DNA of 64,000 bases from Chamaelirium japonicum (GCA_947650365.1 CANTAL010000099.1:372001-436000), one strand, 5' to 3'. Counted from the stretch's first letter, positions 1-11,493 are shown. Made by a program: numbers and translations. Notes: generated by a model not told the origin, from the sequence alone.

Positions 1-987
1 TCGTACGGTATGATTCATTCTAATTCATTCGTACGATTCATTCTAATTCAATCCATTCTAATTCATTCGTACGATCCATTCTAATTTCTTCGTATGATCT
101 ATTCTAATTCCTTCGTACGATCCATTCTATTTCATTCGTACGATCCATTCTAATTCATTCATACGATCCATTCTAATTCATTCGTACGATCCATTCTATT
201 TCATTCGTACGATTCATTCTAATTCAATCCATTCTAATTCATTCGTACGATCCATTCTTACTCATTCGTACGATCCATTCTAATTCATTCGCACGATCTA
301 TTCTAATTCATTTGTACGATCTATTCTAATTCATTTGTACGATCTATTCTATTTCATTCGTACAATCCATTCTAATTCATTCATACGATCCAATCTAATT
401 CATTCATAAGATCCATTCTAATTCATTCGTACGATCTATTCTATTTCATTCATACGATCCATTCTAATTCGTTTGTACGATCCTTTCTAATTCCTTCGTA
501 TGATCCATTCTATTTCATTCGTATGACCCATTCTAATTCATAAGTACGATCCATTCTAATTCATTCAAACGATCCACTCTAATTCATTCATACGATCCAT
601 TCTAATTCATTCGCACGAATGTATCCATTCCAATTCATTCGTACGATCCATTCTATTTCATTCGTACGATCCACTCTAATTCATTCATACGATTCATTCT
701 AATTCAATCCATTCTAATTCATTCGTACGATCCATTCTAATTCATTCGCACGATCCATTCTAATTCATTCATACGATCCATTCTAATTCATTCGTACGAT
801 CCATTCTAATTCATTCGTACGATCCATTCTAATTCATTCGCACAATCTATTCTAATTCATTCGTACGATCCATTCTAATTCATTCGCACGATCCATTCTA
901 ATTCATTCATACGATCCATTCTATTTCATTCGTACGATCCATTCTTACCCATTCATACAATCCATTCTATTTCATTTGCCTGAATGT

Positions 988-1009
988 ATCCATTCTAATT
1001 AGAATGGAT
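988..1009. repeat. 22-bp palindrome at the first F-to-R switch
   Basis: Perfect palindrome centred on TAATTA, exactly at the F-to-R flip. The centre differs from the CGTACG-centred flips, so more than one palindromic word of the unit serves as a turning point. Confidence 0.9.
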
Positions 1010-2885
1010 CGTATGAATGAATTAGAATGGATCGTACGAAGGAATTAGAATGGATCGTACGAAGGAATTAGAACAGATCATACGAAGAAATTAGAATGGA
1101 TCGTACGAATGAATTAGAATGGATCGTATGAATGAATTAGAATGGATCGTGCGAATGAATTAAAATGGATCGTATGAATGAATTAGAATGGATCATGCTA
1201 ATGAATAAGAATGGATCATGCTAATGAATTAGAATGGATCGTACGAATAAATTAGATTGGATCGTACGAATGAATTAGAATGGATCGTGCGAATGAATTA
1301 GAATGGATCGTACGAATGAATTAGAATTGATCGTACGAGGGAATTAGAATGGATCGTACGAATGAATTAGAAAGGATACATTCGAATTCATTCGTACGAT
1401 CCATTCTAATTCCTTCGTACGATCCATATTCTAATTCATTCGCACGATCCATTCTAATTCATTCATACGATCCATTCTAATTTATTCGCACGATCCATTC
1501 TAATTCATTCGCACAATCTATTCTAATTCATTCATACGATCCATTCTAATTTATTCCCATGATCCATTCTAATTCATTCATACGATCCATTCTAATTCAT
1601 TTGTATGAATGTATCCATTCTAATTCATTCGTACGATCCATTCTAATTCATTTGTACGAATGTATCCACTCTAATTCATTCATACGATCCATTCTAATTC
1701 ATTCGCACGAATGAATCCATTATAATTCATTCGTACAATCCATTCTATTTCATTCGTACGATCCATTCTTACTCATTCGTAAGATCCATTCTAATTCATT
1801 GGCACGAATGTATCCATTCTAATTCATTCGTACGATCCATTCTAATTCATTCGTGCGATCCATTCTAATTCATTCATATGATCCATTCTATTTCATTCGT
1901 ACGATCCATTCTAATTCATTCACACGATCCATTCTAATTCATTCATACGATCCATTCTAATTCATTCGTATGTATCCATTCTAATTCATTCATACGATCC
2001 ATTCTAATTCTAAGATCCATTCTTACTCATTCGTATTATCCATTTTAATTCATTCACACGAATGTATCAACTCTAATTCATTCGTATGATCCATTCTAAT
2101 TCATTCGCACGAATGTATCCATTCTAATTCATTCGTACGATCTATTCTAATTCATTCGTACGATCCATTCTAATTCATTCGTACGATCCATTCTAATTCC
2201 TTCGTATGATCCATTCTAATTCATTCGCACGAATGTATCCATTCTAATTCATTCGTACGATCCATTCTAATTCATTCGCACGATCCATTCTAATTCATTC
2301 ATACGATCCATTCTATTTCATTCGTACGATCCATTCTTACTCATTCATACGATCCATTCTAATTCATTCGTACAATCTATACGTTCCATTCTAATTCATT
2401 CGCACGATCCATTCTAATTCATTCATACAATCCATTCTTACTCAATCGTACGAATGAATTAGAGTAGATTGTGCGAATGAATTAGAATGGATCGTACGAA
2501 TGAATTAGAATGGATCGTACGAATGAGTAAGAATGGATCGTACGAATGAATTAGAATGGATAGAATTAGAATGAATCGTACGAATGAATTAGAATGGATC
2601 ATACGAAGGAATTAGAATGGATCGTATGAATGAATTAGAATGGATCGTGCGAATGAATTAGAATGGATCGTACGAGTGAATTAGAATGGATCGTACGAAT
2701 GAATTAGAATGGATCGTGCGAATGAATTAGAATTGATCGTACGAATGAATTAGAATAGATTGTGCGAATGAATTAAAATGATTCGTATAAATGAATTAGA
2801 ATGGATCGTATGAATGAATTAGAATGGATCGTGAGAATGAATTAAAATGGATCGTATGAATGAAATAGAATGGATCGTATGAATT

Positions 2886-3673
2886 AGAATGGATCGTACG
2901 AATGAAATAGAATGGATCGTACGAATGAATTACAATAGATTGTGCGAATGGATTAGAATGGATCATACGATTGAGTAAGAAAGGATTGTACGATTGAAAT
3001 AGAATAGATCGTACGAATGAATTAGAATGGATCGTATGAATGAATTAGAATGGATCGTTCGAATGAATTAGAATAGATTGTGCGAATGAATTAGAATGGA
3101 TCGTACGAATGAATTAGAATCGATCGTGCGAATAAATTAGAATGGATCTTAGAATGGATCGTACGAATGAAATAGAATGGATCGTACGAATGAATTAGAA
3201 TAGATTGTGCGAATGGATTAGAATGGATCATACGATTGAGTAAGAAAGGATTGTACGAATGAAATAGAATAGATTGTACGAATGAATTAGAATGGATCGT
3301 ATGAATGAATTAGAATGGATCGTTCGAATGAATTAGAATAGATTGTGCGAATGAATTAGAATGGATCGTACGAATGAATTAGAATAGATCGTGCGAATAA
3401 ATTAGAATGGATCTTAGAATGGATCGTACGAATGAAATAGAATGGATCGTACGCATGAATTAGAATAGATTGTGCGAATGGATTAGAATGGATCATACGA
3501 TTGAGTAAGAAAGGATTGTACGAATGAAATAGAATAGATCGTATGAATGAATTAGAATGGATCGTATGAATGAATTTGAATGGATCGTTCGAATGAATTA
3601 GAATAGATTGTGCGAATGAATTAGAATGGATCGTACGAATGAATTAGAATGGATCGTGCGAATAAATTAGAAT
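2886..3673 (-). repeat. Local 265-bp higher-order repeat, three copies
   Basis: Within an R block the same ordered set of unit variants starts at 2886, 3151 and 3416, a constant step of 265 bp (eleven 23-bp units plus one 12-bp partial unit, GGATCTTAGAAT, at 3144-3155 and 3409-3420). Shared private variants include ATTGAGTAAGAAAGG and GGATCGTTCGAATG. This is the clearest simple tandem higher-order repeat in the window. Confidence 0.85.
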
Positions 3674-4858
3674 GGATCGTATGAATGAATTAGAATGGAT
3701 TGTGCGAATGAATTAGAATATGGATCGTACGAAGGAATTAGAATGGATCGTACGAATGAATTCGAATGTATCCTTTCTAATTCATTCGTACGATCCATTC
3801 TAATTCATTCGTACGATCCATTCTAATTTGTTCGTACGATCCATTCTAATTCATTCGCACGATCCATTCTAATTCATTCGCACGATCCATTCTAATTCAT
3901 TCATTCAATCCATTCTAATTCTTTTGCACGAATGTATCCATTCTAATTCATTCGTACGATCCATTCTAATTTATTCGTATGATCCATTCTAATTCATTCG
4001 CACAATCCATTCTAATTCATTCACACTCATACGATCCATTCTAATTCATTCGCACGAATGTATCCTTTCTAATTCATTCGTACGGTCCATTCTAATTCAT
4101 TCGCACAATCTATTCTAATTCATTCGAGCGATCCATTCTAAGTCATTTGTACGATCCATTCTAATTCATTCGTACGATCCATTCTAATTCAATCCATTCT
4201 AATTTATTCGTACGATCCATTCTTACTCATTCGTACGATCCAAATTCATTTATCTGTACGATCTATTCTATTTCATTCGTACGATCCATTCTTATCGCAC
4301 GATCCATTCTACTTCATTCGCACGATCCATTCTCCATTCTAATGGATCGTACGAATGAATTAGAATGGATCGTATGAATGAATTAGATTGGATCGTATGA
4401 ATGAATTAGAAAGGATTATACGAATGAAATAGAATAGATCGTACGAATTGATTAGAATGAAATAGAATGGATCGTATGAATGAATTAGAATGGATCGTGC
4501 GAATGAATTAGAATGGATCGTACGAATGAATTAGAATGGATCGTAGTAATGAATTAGAATGGATCCTACGAATGAATTAGAATAGATTGTGCGAATGAAT
4601 TAGAATGGATCTGGATCGTGTATCCATTCTAATTCATTCGTACGACCCATTCTAATTCATTCGCACGATCCATTCTAATTCATTCATACGATCTATTCTA
4701 ATCCATTCTCCATTCTAATGGATCGTACGAATGAATTAGAATGGATCGTATGAATGAATTAGATTGGATCGTATGAATGAATTAGAATGGATTGTACGAA
4801 TGTAATAGAATAGATCGTACGAATGAATTAGAATGGATCGTACGAATGAATTAGAATG

Positions 4859-4863
4859 GATCG
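4859..4863. repeat. Target-site duplication, left copy (GATCG)
   Basis: GATCG immediately before the TGTTG terminus, repeated at 18907-18911. The word is part of the satellite unit (GGATCGTACG), so the insertion target was a satellite monomer in R orientation. Confidence 0.95.
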
Positions 4864-5170
4864 TGTTGTGATTTTAAATTGTTATACCGCAAGTGCACGG
4901 CGTCTATCTAATAGACAGTGGCAAATACGGGTCGATCCCACAGAGACTTGGATGAAAACTAATTAAAGGAAAGTTAAAGCTAATTAATTTTATATCTTAG
5001 TTTAAAAAGGTTGATTTTTTTGTGAAATTGTTTTATAACGGGAAATACGGAACGCAAAACTGAAAGCTAATTAAGATTGAGGGTGTAGTCTATATGGATG
5101 GATATTCTAAGCTCTAGAATCCGCACAAGTAGCGATCTAAACTATACTTTTAGATGATTTTCAAGATGTT

Positions 5171-5201
5171 CACGGAGATACGAAGTCAATCTATCTCCGT
5201 G
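5171..5201. other. Strong hairpin in U5 of the 3' LTR
   Basis: 10-bp perfect stem (5171-5180 with 5192-5201) and 11-nt loop; a second 6-bp stem is at 5228-5246. Identical to the 5' LTR copy. Confidence 0.7.
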
Positions 5202-5458
5202 GATGATATTCAATGGAGCACTATTATGATCACGAATGTAGTGATCTTCCTCGCTTTAATGGAATAAGCCAGAAATAATTCTCCGTAAAATTCGGAGTAA
5301 TAACAGAAGCTAACACTATGTAATGATTCTCCGTAAAACTACTCGTAATGACGAAGAATAAAACTATGCGATAAACCTCTGTAGAACTCTGATAATAACG
5401 GAGAATAAAGCTAACTTATTACGGAAATTTTAATCAAGCATGAATGAGCATAGATCAC

Positions 5459-5464
5459 TTTATT
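5459..5464 (-). terminator. Candidate polyadenylation signal in the 3' LTR
   Basis: AATAAA in the sense strand, about 340 nt after the expected start of R. The 5' LTR has the same word at 16718-16723. Plant signals are loose, so confidence is modest. Confidence 0.35.
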
Positions 5465-5710
5465 TTCATTAAACGCACTAAAATATGAAAATCAAATAAG
5501 AGCATGGTTTAGATACGACTACAAGGCTTCATCCAGAACTTAGAACGGTGGTTTAGCCTCGCATGGCCATGTGGTCGTTGATGGCGGATATTCCTTTGCA
5601 GATGACGAACCCGGCGATGATTGCGACGTGCGACGATGATGACGCGGCTCGGCTTGGAGACGGTTGCGTGGTGATGGCCGTGGCTTCGAGAACGGTGGAC
5701 GTGGCTCGGA

Positions 5711-5795
5711 GGTGATGGTCGATGGCGTGCCGGTGGTGAAATTTGATGGATTGATTCGGTGGTGATGGTCGATGGCGTGCCGGTGGTGAAATTTG
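5711..5795. repeat. 50-bp period duplication in R of the 3' LTR
   Basis: Counterpart of the pair at 16970 and 17020; copies start at 5711 and 5761. Confidence 0.9.
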
Positions 5796-7643
5796 TGGTC
5801 CCAAGCTCCCCCTGGGTTCGTCCGTGCCCCCCTCTATATAGGATAGAGAGAGAAAAAGAGAGATTCGGTTGGGTAGAAAAGGAAACAACAGGGCCGGCTG
5901 ATTGGGTAATGAAGAGAGAGAGAGAGAGAGAGAATAAGGAAAGAGAGAGAACGTAGAGAATCCGAGAGAGAGGATACGTTCGGTGGGCGTGTTTGGCTTT
6001 GAAGGCTGCATGCATGAGGTGGGATCGGACGGCTATGTTGATGTGAGAGAAACGTGGGAGAGAGAGATCGGTGGTTGGCTGGGTGGTTGGGTGACTTTGG
6101 TCTCGATCGGGTAAGGTAGAGGAGAGAGTAAGGAAAGAGAGAGAATAACGGTTGAGTTAGAGAGAGAATCCCGTAGATAGAGAGAAGATCGGTTGAGATA
6201 GAGGGACGTCCGGAGTTGGAGAGAGAGAATCCCGGAGAGAGGGAAAGGAAAGAGAGAGAAACGGGAGAGAAAGAGAATCCCGTAGAGAGAGTTTCGGTTG
6301 CTGCTAGTCCTGCATGCCATCGGACGGCTGTGGTTTTGTTGAGAAGAGAGGGACGTTCTGATGGGATCCGGTTTTAAAGGGAGGCATGGAATGGCTGTAT
6401 CGGATTGGACGGCTGTGATGGTTGACTGGGTTTTGATGCACTAGATGGCTGTGATTCAGTGGGGAAGAGATGCTCGGCTGGGTGTAATGGTAGGGAGTCC
6501 GGTTCACATGCATGTGTTTGGCCCGGTGAGTGCAATGCATGGGTTTTACATTTGGAACGGATGACTGCGATGGTATTTGGATCGGAATAGAAATAGGGGA
6601 TGTGATTAGTTGGGACTGGAGTGAGATCAGACGGCTGGGTTTCATATGCATGGGTGTGGTGCATGCTGATGCAAGGGACGGGTGTGATGGTCTGCCTTGA
6701 TGGGAGAAAGATAGTTGGGTGCAATGGGCTCACATGCAAGCATGCCTGGGAGGATAGCAATCGGACGGTTGCGATTAGTTGCAATGTGGATGTTTAGAGA
6801 GGGAGATATAGAGAGATGGAGGATCGGGTGGTCGAGATCGGGTGCACAAGTGGGGACTTGGGTGTAATCAAACGAACGGTTATGATAAGATCAAGCTGGG
6901 TTTGGACAAGGTTTGCACGGAATGTTTTGGCTTTGCACGGCTATCTAGGCCATCGGATGGCTCTGATTAAATGAAAATAAAGAAAAGGAAGAGAATGAGG
7001 ATATGAGGAGTTTGGGCGATTGGGATTGATTCGGATGCAAGGGATGACTCGGTTGGAACCTTGATCGACGGGGTATTGCACGGCTATGATGGAAAAAGAG
7101 AGTAGAATAGGGAGAAGAAAGGTGGTAGGTTCGGGTGTTCTCCGTGCCACGTCTGTAAGTCACCATCATGCCTCATTAAGCTCCGTAGAATGTCCGGGGG
7201 TCTTCGTCCGCCCGATGAAGTCAATTCTCCGCCAAATCATGTACTTAGTCTTTGCTCCATTGTTCTTCAGAAACTGCTTCAAAACATATTATGCATCCTT
7301 CATCGGGTCACCGTGAGAGTATCCAACGCTTCAGTATGATGCCCTTGAGCTGACTGCATCGCGTACCGGGTCAATTCCCTGAAAAACACACATAAAATGA
7401 CGCGTGTAAGATACCAATGCGATTATCGATAAAAAGAATAATTTGGATTATCGGGCTCCGTATTTTTCATGTATGCAATGTATGAGAGCGAACCAATATG
7501 CCACTGTGTTCGTATGAAAGTCTACTAAGCAGTGGTGCAAAGATAATTATGCAGTTTACGTGTAGTATGAAAGTTTTACGTAGCAAACTGATGATATATG
7601 CATAATACTAAAAGGATAATTCGCACAAATTGGCCGCTCAACA

Positions 7644-7660
7644 CACCCCCAAACCTAAAT
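7644..7660 (-). promoter_or_regulatory. 3' polypurine tract
   Basis: In the sense direction ATTTAGGTTTGGGGGTG abuts the 3' LTR. The G-rich run is the usual RNase H-resistant primer for plus-strand DNA synthesis. Position next to the LTR and sequence style fit Athila-type elements. Fifteen nucleotides of it recur exactly at 9211-9225. Confidence 0.88.
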
Positions 7661-8269
7661 CTTGCTCGCCCTCGAGTAAGAAAAGAGAAATAAACAAAGT
7701 AAATGATAAAATAAAACTCCTAACTCACTTTCGCAGGAATCGCGATTGCACTTAGCACATGCAACAAGCCGTTAAACCCTTGGGTTACCCCAGTGGACGA
7801 GTTTTGTCTCGTGAGGGTTTGCAGTGAATCTACCCACAAAATTCAAACTTTTTTTTTTTTTAGATAAATAAGAAATAAGAAAATTCGGTTTCGTAGAATA
7901 ATTAAAAAGTACTCAAAAATAGAATTTCTAAGGCACAAGACTCACAAGGTATCCAGCCCAAAGCTTCGGCTTTCGAAGTAAGCACTTTAGGTTCTAACTA
8001 TTAGTTTCCCGTTAGAAAATATCAAGGTCAACTATGCTCGAGTGCACGGTGCTGTCGAGGCAAAACACAACTGGGGGTTTGGTTCTCTACATTCATATCA
8101 TTCTAACAGTCTCCTAGAACGGTCAAAGTCGACCTTAGAACCTGAGTCAAAACCAGCTAATCTAGACAGGCTAGTGAGAGTTGTGGATATTCACCTTAAT
8201 ACCTTTCGGCTTTATATGTGATATTCCAGTTTCCCCACATTGTTTATAGCGACGGCTTTCACACTATTT

Positions 8270-8300
<31 letters not shown>

Positions 8301-9210
8301 TTTCTTTCTCGGTCTCATTTTTTTTTCTCTGGATCTAATTATATATCCCTTCCTAACTTGTACCATGCTAGCTGCACTCTATGCCCATGACACGCTGCCA
8401 ACGCTCTCATGAGTTAGGTAGCCATCCTCATGTTGCCTTTATATTTGATTCACTCTGCATCCATAGGATCATTCTCATAACCCTATCGACCAGGCTTCAC
8501 TCATAGTAGGGCATACAGGTTAAGACTTTTACATAATTAGATCCTAGACCATGCTAATAGGTAGCCCTTTCCGCTATACCTTAGAATTCACTGGTTGCTT
8601 TAATAGTACCTTTTTTTTTTTTTTTTACCAAGTGAACCAGATCCGCATGGTTCATCAGGACTCTAGTTGACTATTAGGCCGATATGAAAGCTTTGAATCT
8701 AGACCCTAGAGGTGTAAGCCAGATGTGAAGTGAATAGTCAAGTATAGTTTGTTTTGACAGTCACTAAAAGGTTACTAAGGATCAGAACCATATTAGACAT
8801 ACTTTTTTCTAGCTGATCCTTGGACTTTATACCTTGATTACCAGGTGCCTTATAGTCCTATTCGAGTACAATAAAATTATATTACAAAACCTGAAATAAA
8901 GGTGAACTATATATAGATATATATAATTTTTTTTTTTTCGAAAAGAACGAAAATGACTTCAAAAGTAATACGATAAGAAACTAAAATAAGAAAAGGAAAA
9001 TAAAAACATGCAAATGCAAATGCCTATATATTTCTATACGAACGCTATAGTTTTGGTAGGGGACTACAGACGAGACACACATACGCCAAGACGTATGTGC
9101 CGAGTTGTCCCACTACAGCGTAAGTTGATGCAAAACTTTTTTTTTTTTTTTTAAACAAAATATATCAATACGTACTAAATTAAAATGCCCAATGCAAGCA
9201 ATGAAAATTA
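7661..9210 (-). other. Long 3' noncoding region of the element
   Basis: About 1.55 kb with no supported ORF. It holds several oligo(T) tracts on the plus strand (7849-7860, 8277-8302, 8611-8626, 8929-8938, 9137-9152), which are oligo(A) in the element RNA, and a small hairpin AAAGC-TTCG-GCTTT at 7960-7973. A 64-codon frame over 8218-8412 is a poly-T translation on the opposite strand and is not called. Confidence 0.75.
9078..9099 (-). other. 3' region hairpin, copy 2 of a conserved pair
   Basis: CACATACG (9078-9085) pairs with CGTATGTG (9092-9099) around a 6-nt loop. It is framed by CAGACGAGACA and CCGAG as in the leader copy (CAGACTGAGACA and CCGAG). The two copies bracket the coding region. 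Confidence 0.65.
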
Positions 9211-9225
9211 CCCCCAAACCTAAAT
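9211..9225 (-). promoter_or_regulatory. Second, internal polypurine-tract-like copy
   Basis: CCCCCAAACCTAAAT on the plus strand is identical to 7646-7660. It lies about 1.57 kb inside the 3' LTR and overlaps the stop codon of the protease-like ORF by one base. It could prime plus-strand synthesis internally, like the central tract of some retroelements, or be the scar of a segment acquired with its own tract. Function is inferred only. Confidence 0.6.
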
Positions 9226-9743
9226 TAGACATTGTCCTCAATGTTCTCGATCGGTGGTAGGGATATGATATTATAGAATAGTGGGTGTTGAGGCCAGAGT
9301 GTGAAATGTTTGTGCTGAAAAATAAAGTTCATAGTGTTAAGTCGCCCGTCGTACAACACGTGGCGGTCATATAACCAAGGTCGACCGAGTACTATATCAT
9401 AAGAATCCATGAGTGCTATGTCAAGAGGGATTACATCAGAGTAATCCTGAATTGAAATGGCTGGGTAAACCCTATGTGTGATATCTATTTTGGGAGCCTT
9501 AACTAGCCATGCTAATGAATATGGTTCTTTGATGGGGATGTGTTCTATATCGAGGACATCAGTAAAAGATTTAGAAATTAAATTATTGCAGCTACCGCTA
9601 TCCACTAAAATAGTAACAGATAGAGCAAAATCCATAAGACATCCAATGGTTTCGAACACATTTGATCTTTCAAAATGGTCATCAACATCAGTCTCTAATT
9701 CTAGGTGGAAAAGTGATGAGACAATATTATCAGATATAGACAT
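9225..9743 (-). CDS. Extra retropepsin-like ORF after integrase (172 aa)
   Basis: An intact ORF in the element's sense direction, 280 bp after the integrase stop. It shows the two hallmarks of a retroviral-type aspartic protease: D48-S-G in ILVDSGSCNNLIS, and DIVLGRPWLYDRHV at 116-129, about 70 residues later as in known domains. The style (DSGSCNN, YSLAWL, PLDIALMDSYDIVLGRPW) resembles the protease of other plant Ty3/gypsy lineages, such as chromoviruses, more than this element's own DLGAS protease. ATG at 9743 is preceded in frame by stops six codons upstream, so the start is well bounded. Athila elements often have an env-like gene here; no signal peptide or membrane helix is seen. Expression would need a spliced or subgenomic RNA. 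It may be a captured domain or a remnant; activity is unknown. Confidence 0.78.
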   Translation of the reverse strand: MSISDNIVSSLFHLELETDVDDHFERSNVFETIGCLMDFALSVTILVDSGSCNNLISKSFTDVLDIEHIPIKEPYSLAWLVKAPKIDITHRVYPAISIQDYSDVIPLDIALMDSYDIVLGRPWLYDRHVLYDGRLNTMNFIFQHKHFTLWPQHPLFYNIISLPPIENIEDNV

Positions 9744-10023
9744 GAATGCAAGTGTTTACTAGCAAACCTCCCTTGATATATAGAATGTCTCGTTGTAGTT
9801 AAGACGCAGGGGTGCACTCCTCGAGATAGATTCTGAATGAACTAAGTCTTTCCTGAAAATGATAAGATAATACCAATTTTTGTCATATAGAAATCAGAAA
9901 ACAAAAATGCTAATATAAAAATGACGAAAAAACATGTACACATAAATTTGAATCATGCAATCTGGGTTACCTCCCAGTAAGTGCTAAGTTTAATGTCGTC
10001 AGCCTGACATGGTTCATATGGGA
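9744..10023 (-). other. Spacer between integrase and the extra ORF, with a conserved hairpin
   Basis: 280 bp without a coding frame. At 9962-9977 CTGGG and CCCAG form a 5-bp stem around TTACCT; in the sense strand this reads CTGGGAGGTAACCCAG. As I recall, a GGGAGG-AACCC word shortly after pol is common in Athila-type elements. Its role is unknown; RNA processing or export is a guess. Confidence 0.55.
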
Positions 10024-11493
10024 TTAGTCAGTGTAAAGAGGATCTTGTAAGAGAATCTCCTCCACAACCTTATCTTTTAGTTCTAAAAATGGCTTTAGCC
10101 TTTGCCCATTTACCTTGAAAATATCACCATTCTGGGGGTTCTCAATTTCTATGGCCCCATGATAATGAACTACACGAACTATAAAGGGGCCAGACCAACG
10201 AGATCTTAATTTTCCGGGAAATAAATTTAATCTGGAATTGTACAAGAGAACTTTCATACCCGGTTCGAATGATTTTCTTAGGATGGATTTATCATGTGTT
10301 GCTTTCATCCGCTCTTTATAGATTTTTGCATTTTCATATGCATCATTTCGTATTTCATCAAGCTCATTCAGTTGTAGCTTGCGAAGGTTACCGGCTGAGG
10401 GTAAATCAAAATTGAATGTCTTAATTGCCCAGTAGGCCCTATGTTCTAATTCAACTGGCAAGTGGCAAGCCTTACCATACACAAGCCTATATGGGGACAT
10501 TCCTAGTGGAGTTTTATAAGCAGTTCGATAGGCCCATAACGCATCTATCAATCGTACCGACCAATCTTTTCGATTCGGATTGACGGTTTTCTCGAGAATT
10601 TGCTTGATCTGCCTATTCGAGACTTCCACTTGGCCACTTGTTTGTGGATGATAGGGTGTAGCAACCTTATGGGTGACCGAATATTTCTTCATTAATCTAT
10701 CGAAGGTGCTATTACAAAAATGGCTTCCGCCATCACTTATGATCGCCCTAGGTGTACCGAACCGACTAAAAATATAATCTTTTACAAACTTGATCACTAC
10801 TTGGCTATCATTGGTCTTGGTCGGTATTGCCTCAATCCATTTTGAAACATAATCAACTGCAAGCAAGATATATAAATTTCCGAAAGAGCTTGGAAATGGC
10901 CCCATAAAATCTATACCCCAAACGTCAAAAATTTCAACTATCAAAATAGGATTTAGGGGCACCATATTTCGATTGGTTATTTTGCCAAGCTTTTGACATC
11001 GTTCACAACTTACACAGAATGCATGATAATCTTTAAACATCGTGGGCCAGTAGAAGCCACATTGCAGAATCTTGGCAGCTGTCTTTTTAGCACTAAAATG
11101 GCCGCCACAAGCATAGTCATGGCAAAATGCTATCATACTGTTATGCTCATGATCAGGGACACATCTTCGAATGATTTGGTCGGGACAATATTTAAAAAGG
11201 TAGGGGTCATCCCAAAAGAAATATTTTACCTCAGATAAAAATTTAGATTTATCTTGTTTCGACCAATGACTAGGCATCTCCTCAGTGACTCGGTAGTTTA
11301 CTATATCTGCAAACCATGGGAGTTTAGAGATTTGTAGCAACTGCTCATCGGGAAAACTTTCATATAGAGGAAGTTCCTTACTAAAGGAATCTAAGTTTAA
11401 CCTAGAGAGATGATCTGCGACTACATTTTCGCTGCCCTTTTTGTCCCGAATTTCTAGATCATATTCTTGTAATAGAAGGATCCATCGAATCAA
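10024..11493 (-). pseudogene. int: RNase H end and integrase segment (489 codons)
   Basis: Inserts the DNA copy into the host genome. The segment opens with TTG (Leu) after the TGA, so it has no start of its own. D27 in ADHLSR ends RNase H. The zinc-binding region has H125, H132, C163 and C166. The catalytic core has D195 (WGIDFMGPF), D254 (IISDGG) and E290 (GQVE): D,D(58) and D,D(35)E spacing as in active integrases. The C-terminal GPF module (RSRWSGPF, residues 430-437) is present and there is no chromodomain, which separates it from chromoviruses. It ends with a natural-looking TAA at 10024-10026. Confidence 0.93.

Larger units (their letters stand above)
1..4863. repeat. 23-bp satellite array, left flank of the retrotransposon
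   Basis: Uninterrupted array of a 23-bp unit containing three ATTC words and the core CGTACGATCC; exact units lie at 785-807 and 808-830. Length variants are 28 bp (2098-2125, an extra ATGTA after CGCACGA) and 15 bp (45-59, lacking 8 bp around CGTACG). Orientation alternates. F blocks (CCATTCTAATTC on the plus strand): about 1-998, 1385-2449, 3768-4333, 4618-4714. R blocks: about 999-1380, 2450-3767, 4334-4617, 4715-4863. Borders are good to about 10 bp. No gene-like sequence is present; open frames here are repeat translations. The array continues after the retrotransposon in the same R orientation, so the insertion split one R block. Confidence 0.97.
4864..7643 (-). repeat. 3' LTR (2,780 bp)
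   Basis: Left copy of the terminal repeat; 3' in the element's direction. It starts TGTTGTG and ends CTCAACA. It aligns end to end with the right copy except for about ten single-base differences (for example 5451 T/A, 5615 C/T, 6096 T/G, 6756 A/T, 7078 G/A) and a 4-bp shorter GA run at 5913-5933. Sense order from right to left is U3, R, U5. LTR open frames up to 168 codons are low-complexity GA/CT translations and are not called as genes. Confidence 0.96.

Noticed and set aside
1-4863. CRISPR-like array
   Set aside because: Units are directly adjacent with no unique spacers, occur on both strands, and lie in plant DNA.
5509-6651. Several overlapping frames of 95-168 codons in the left LTR (and 16768-18047 in the right)
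   Set aside because: Low-complexity translations of GA/CT-rich LTR DNA in several frames at once, without domains. They are conserved between LTRs only because the LTRs are young copies.
7086-7316. 76-codon frame on the plus strand of the left LTR, with an identical frame at 18349-18579
   Set aside because: Antisense to the element, no recognisable domain, and identity reflects LTR copying.
8218-8412. 64-codon plus-strand frame
   Set aside because: Mostly poly-phenylalanine from an oligo(T) tract; antisense to the element.
9225-9743. env-like gene in the usual Athila position
   Set aside because: No signal peptide, transmembrane segment or coiled coil; the motifs are those of a retropepsin.
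9478-9762. 94-codon plus-strand frame, and others opposite gag-pol (10993-11238, 12854-13054, 13157-13561, 13910-14092)
   Set aside because: Shadows of the minus-strand coding frame.
10024-11493. Independent integrase gene starting at 11493
   Set aside because: The first codon is TTG directly after an in-frame TGA; the segment is a continuation of the polyprotein.
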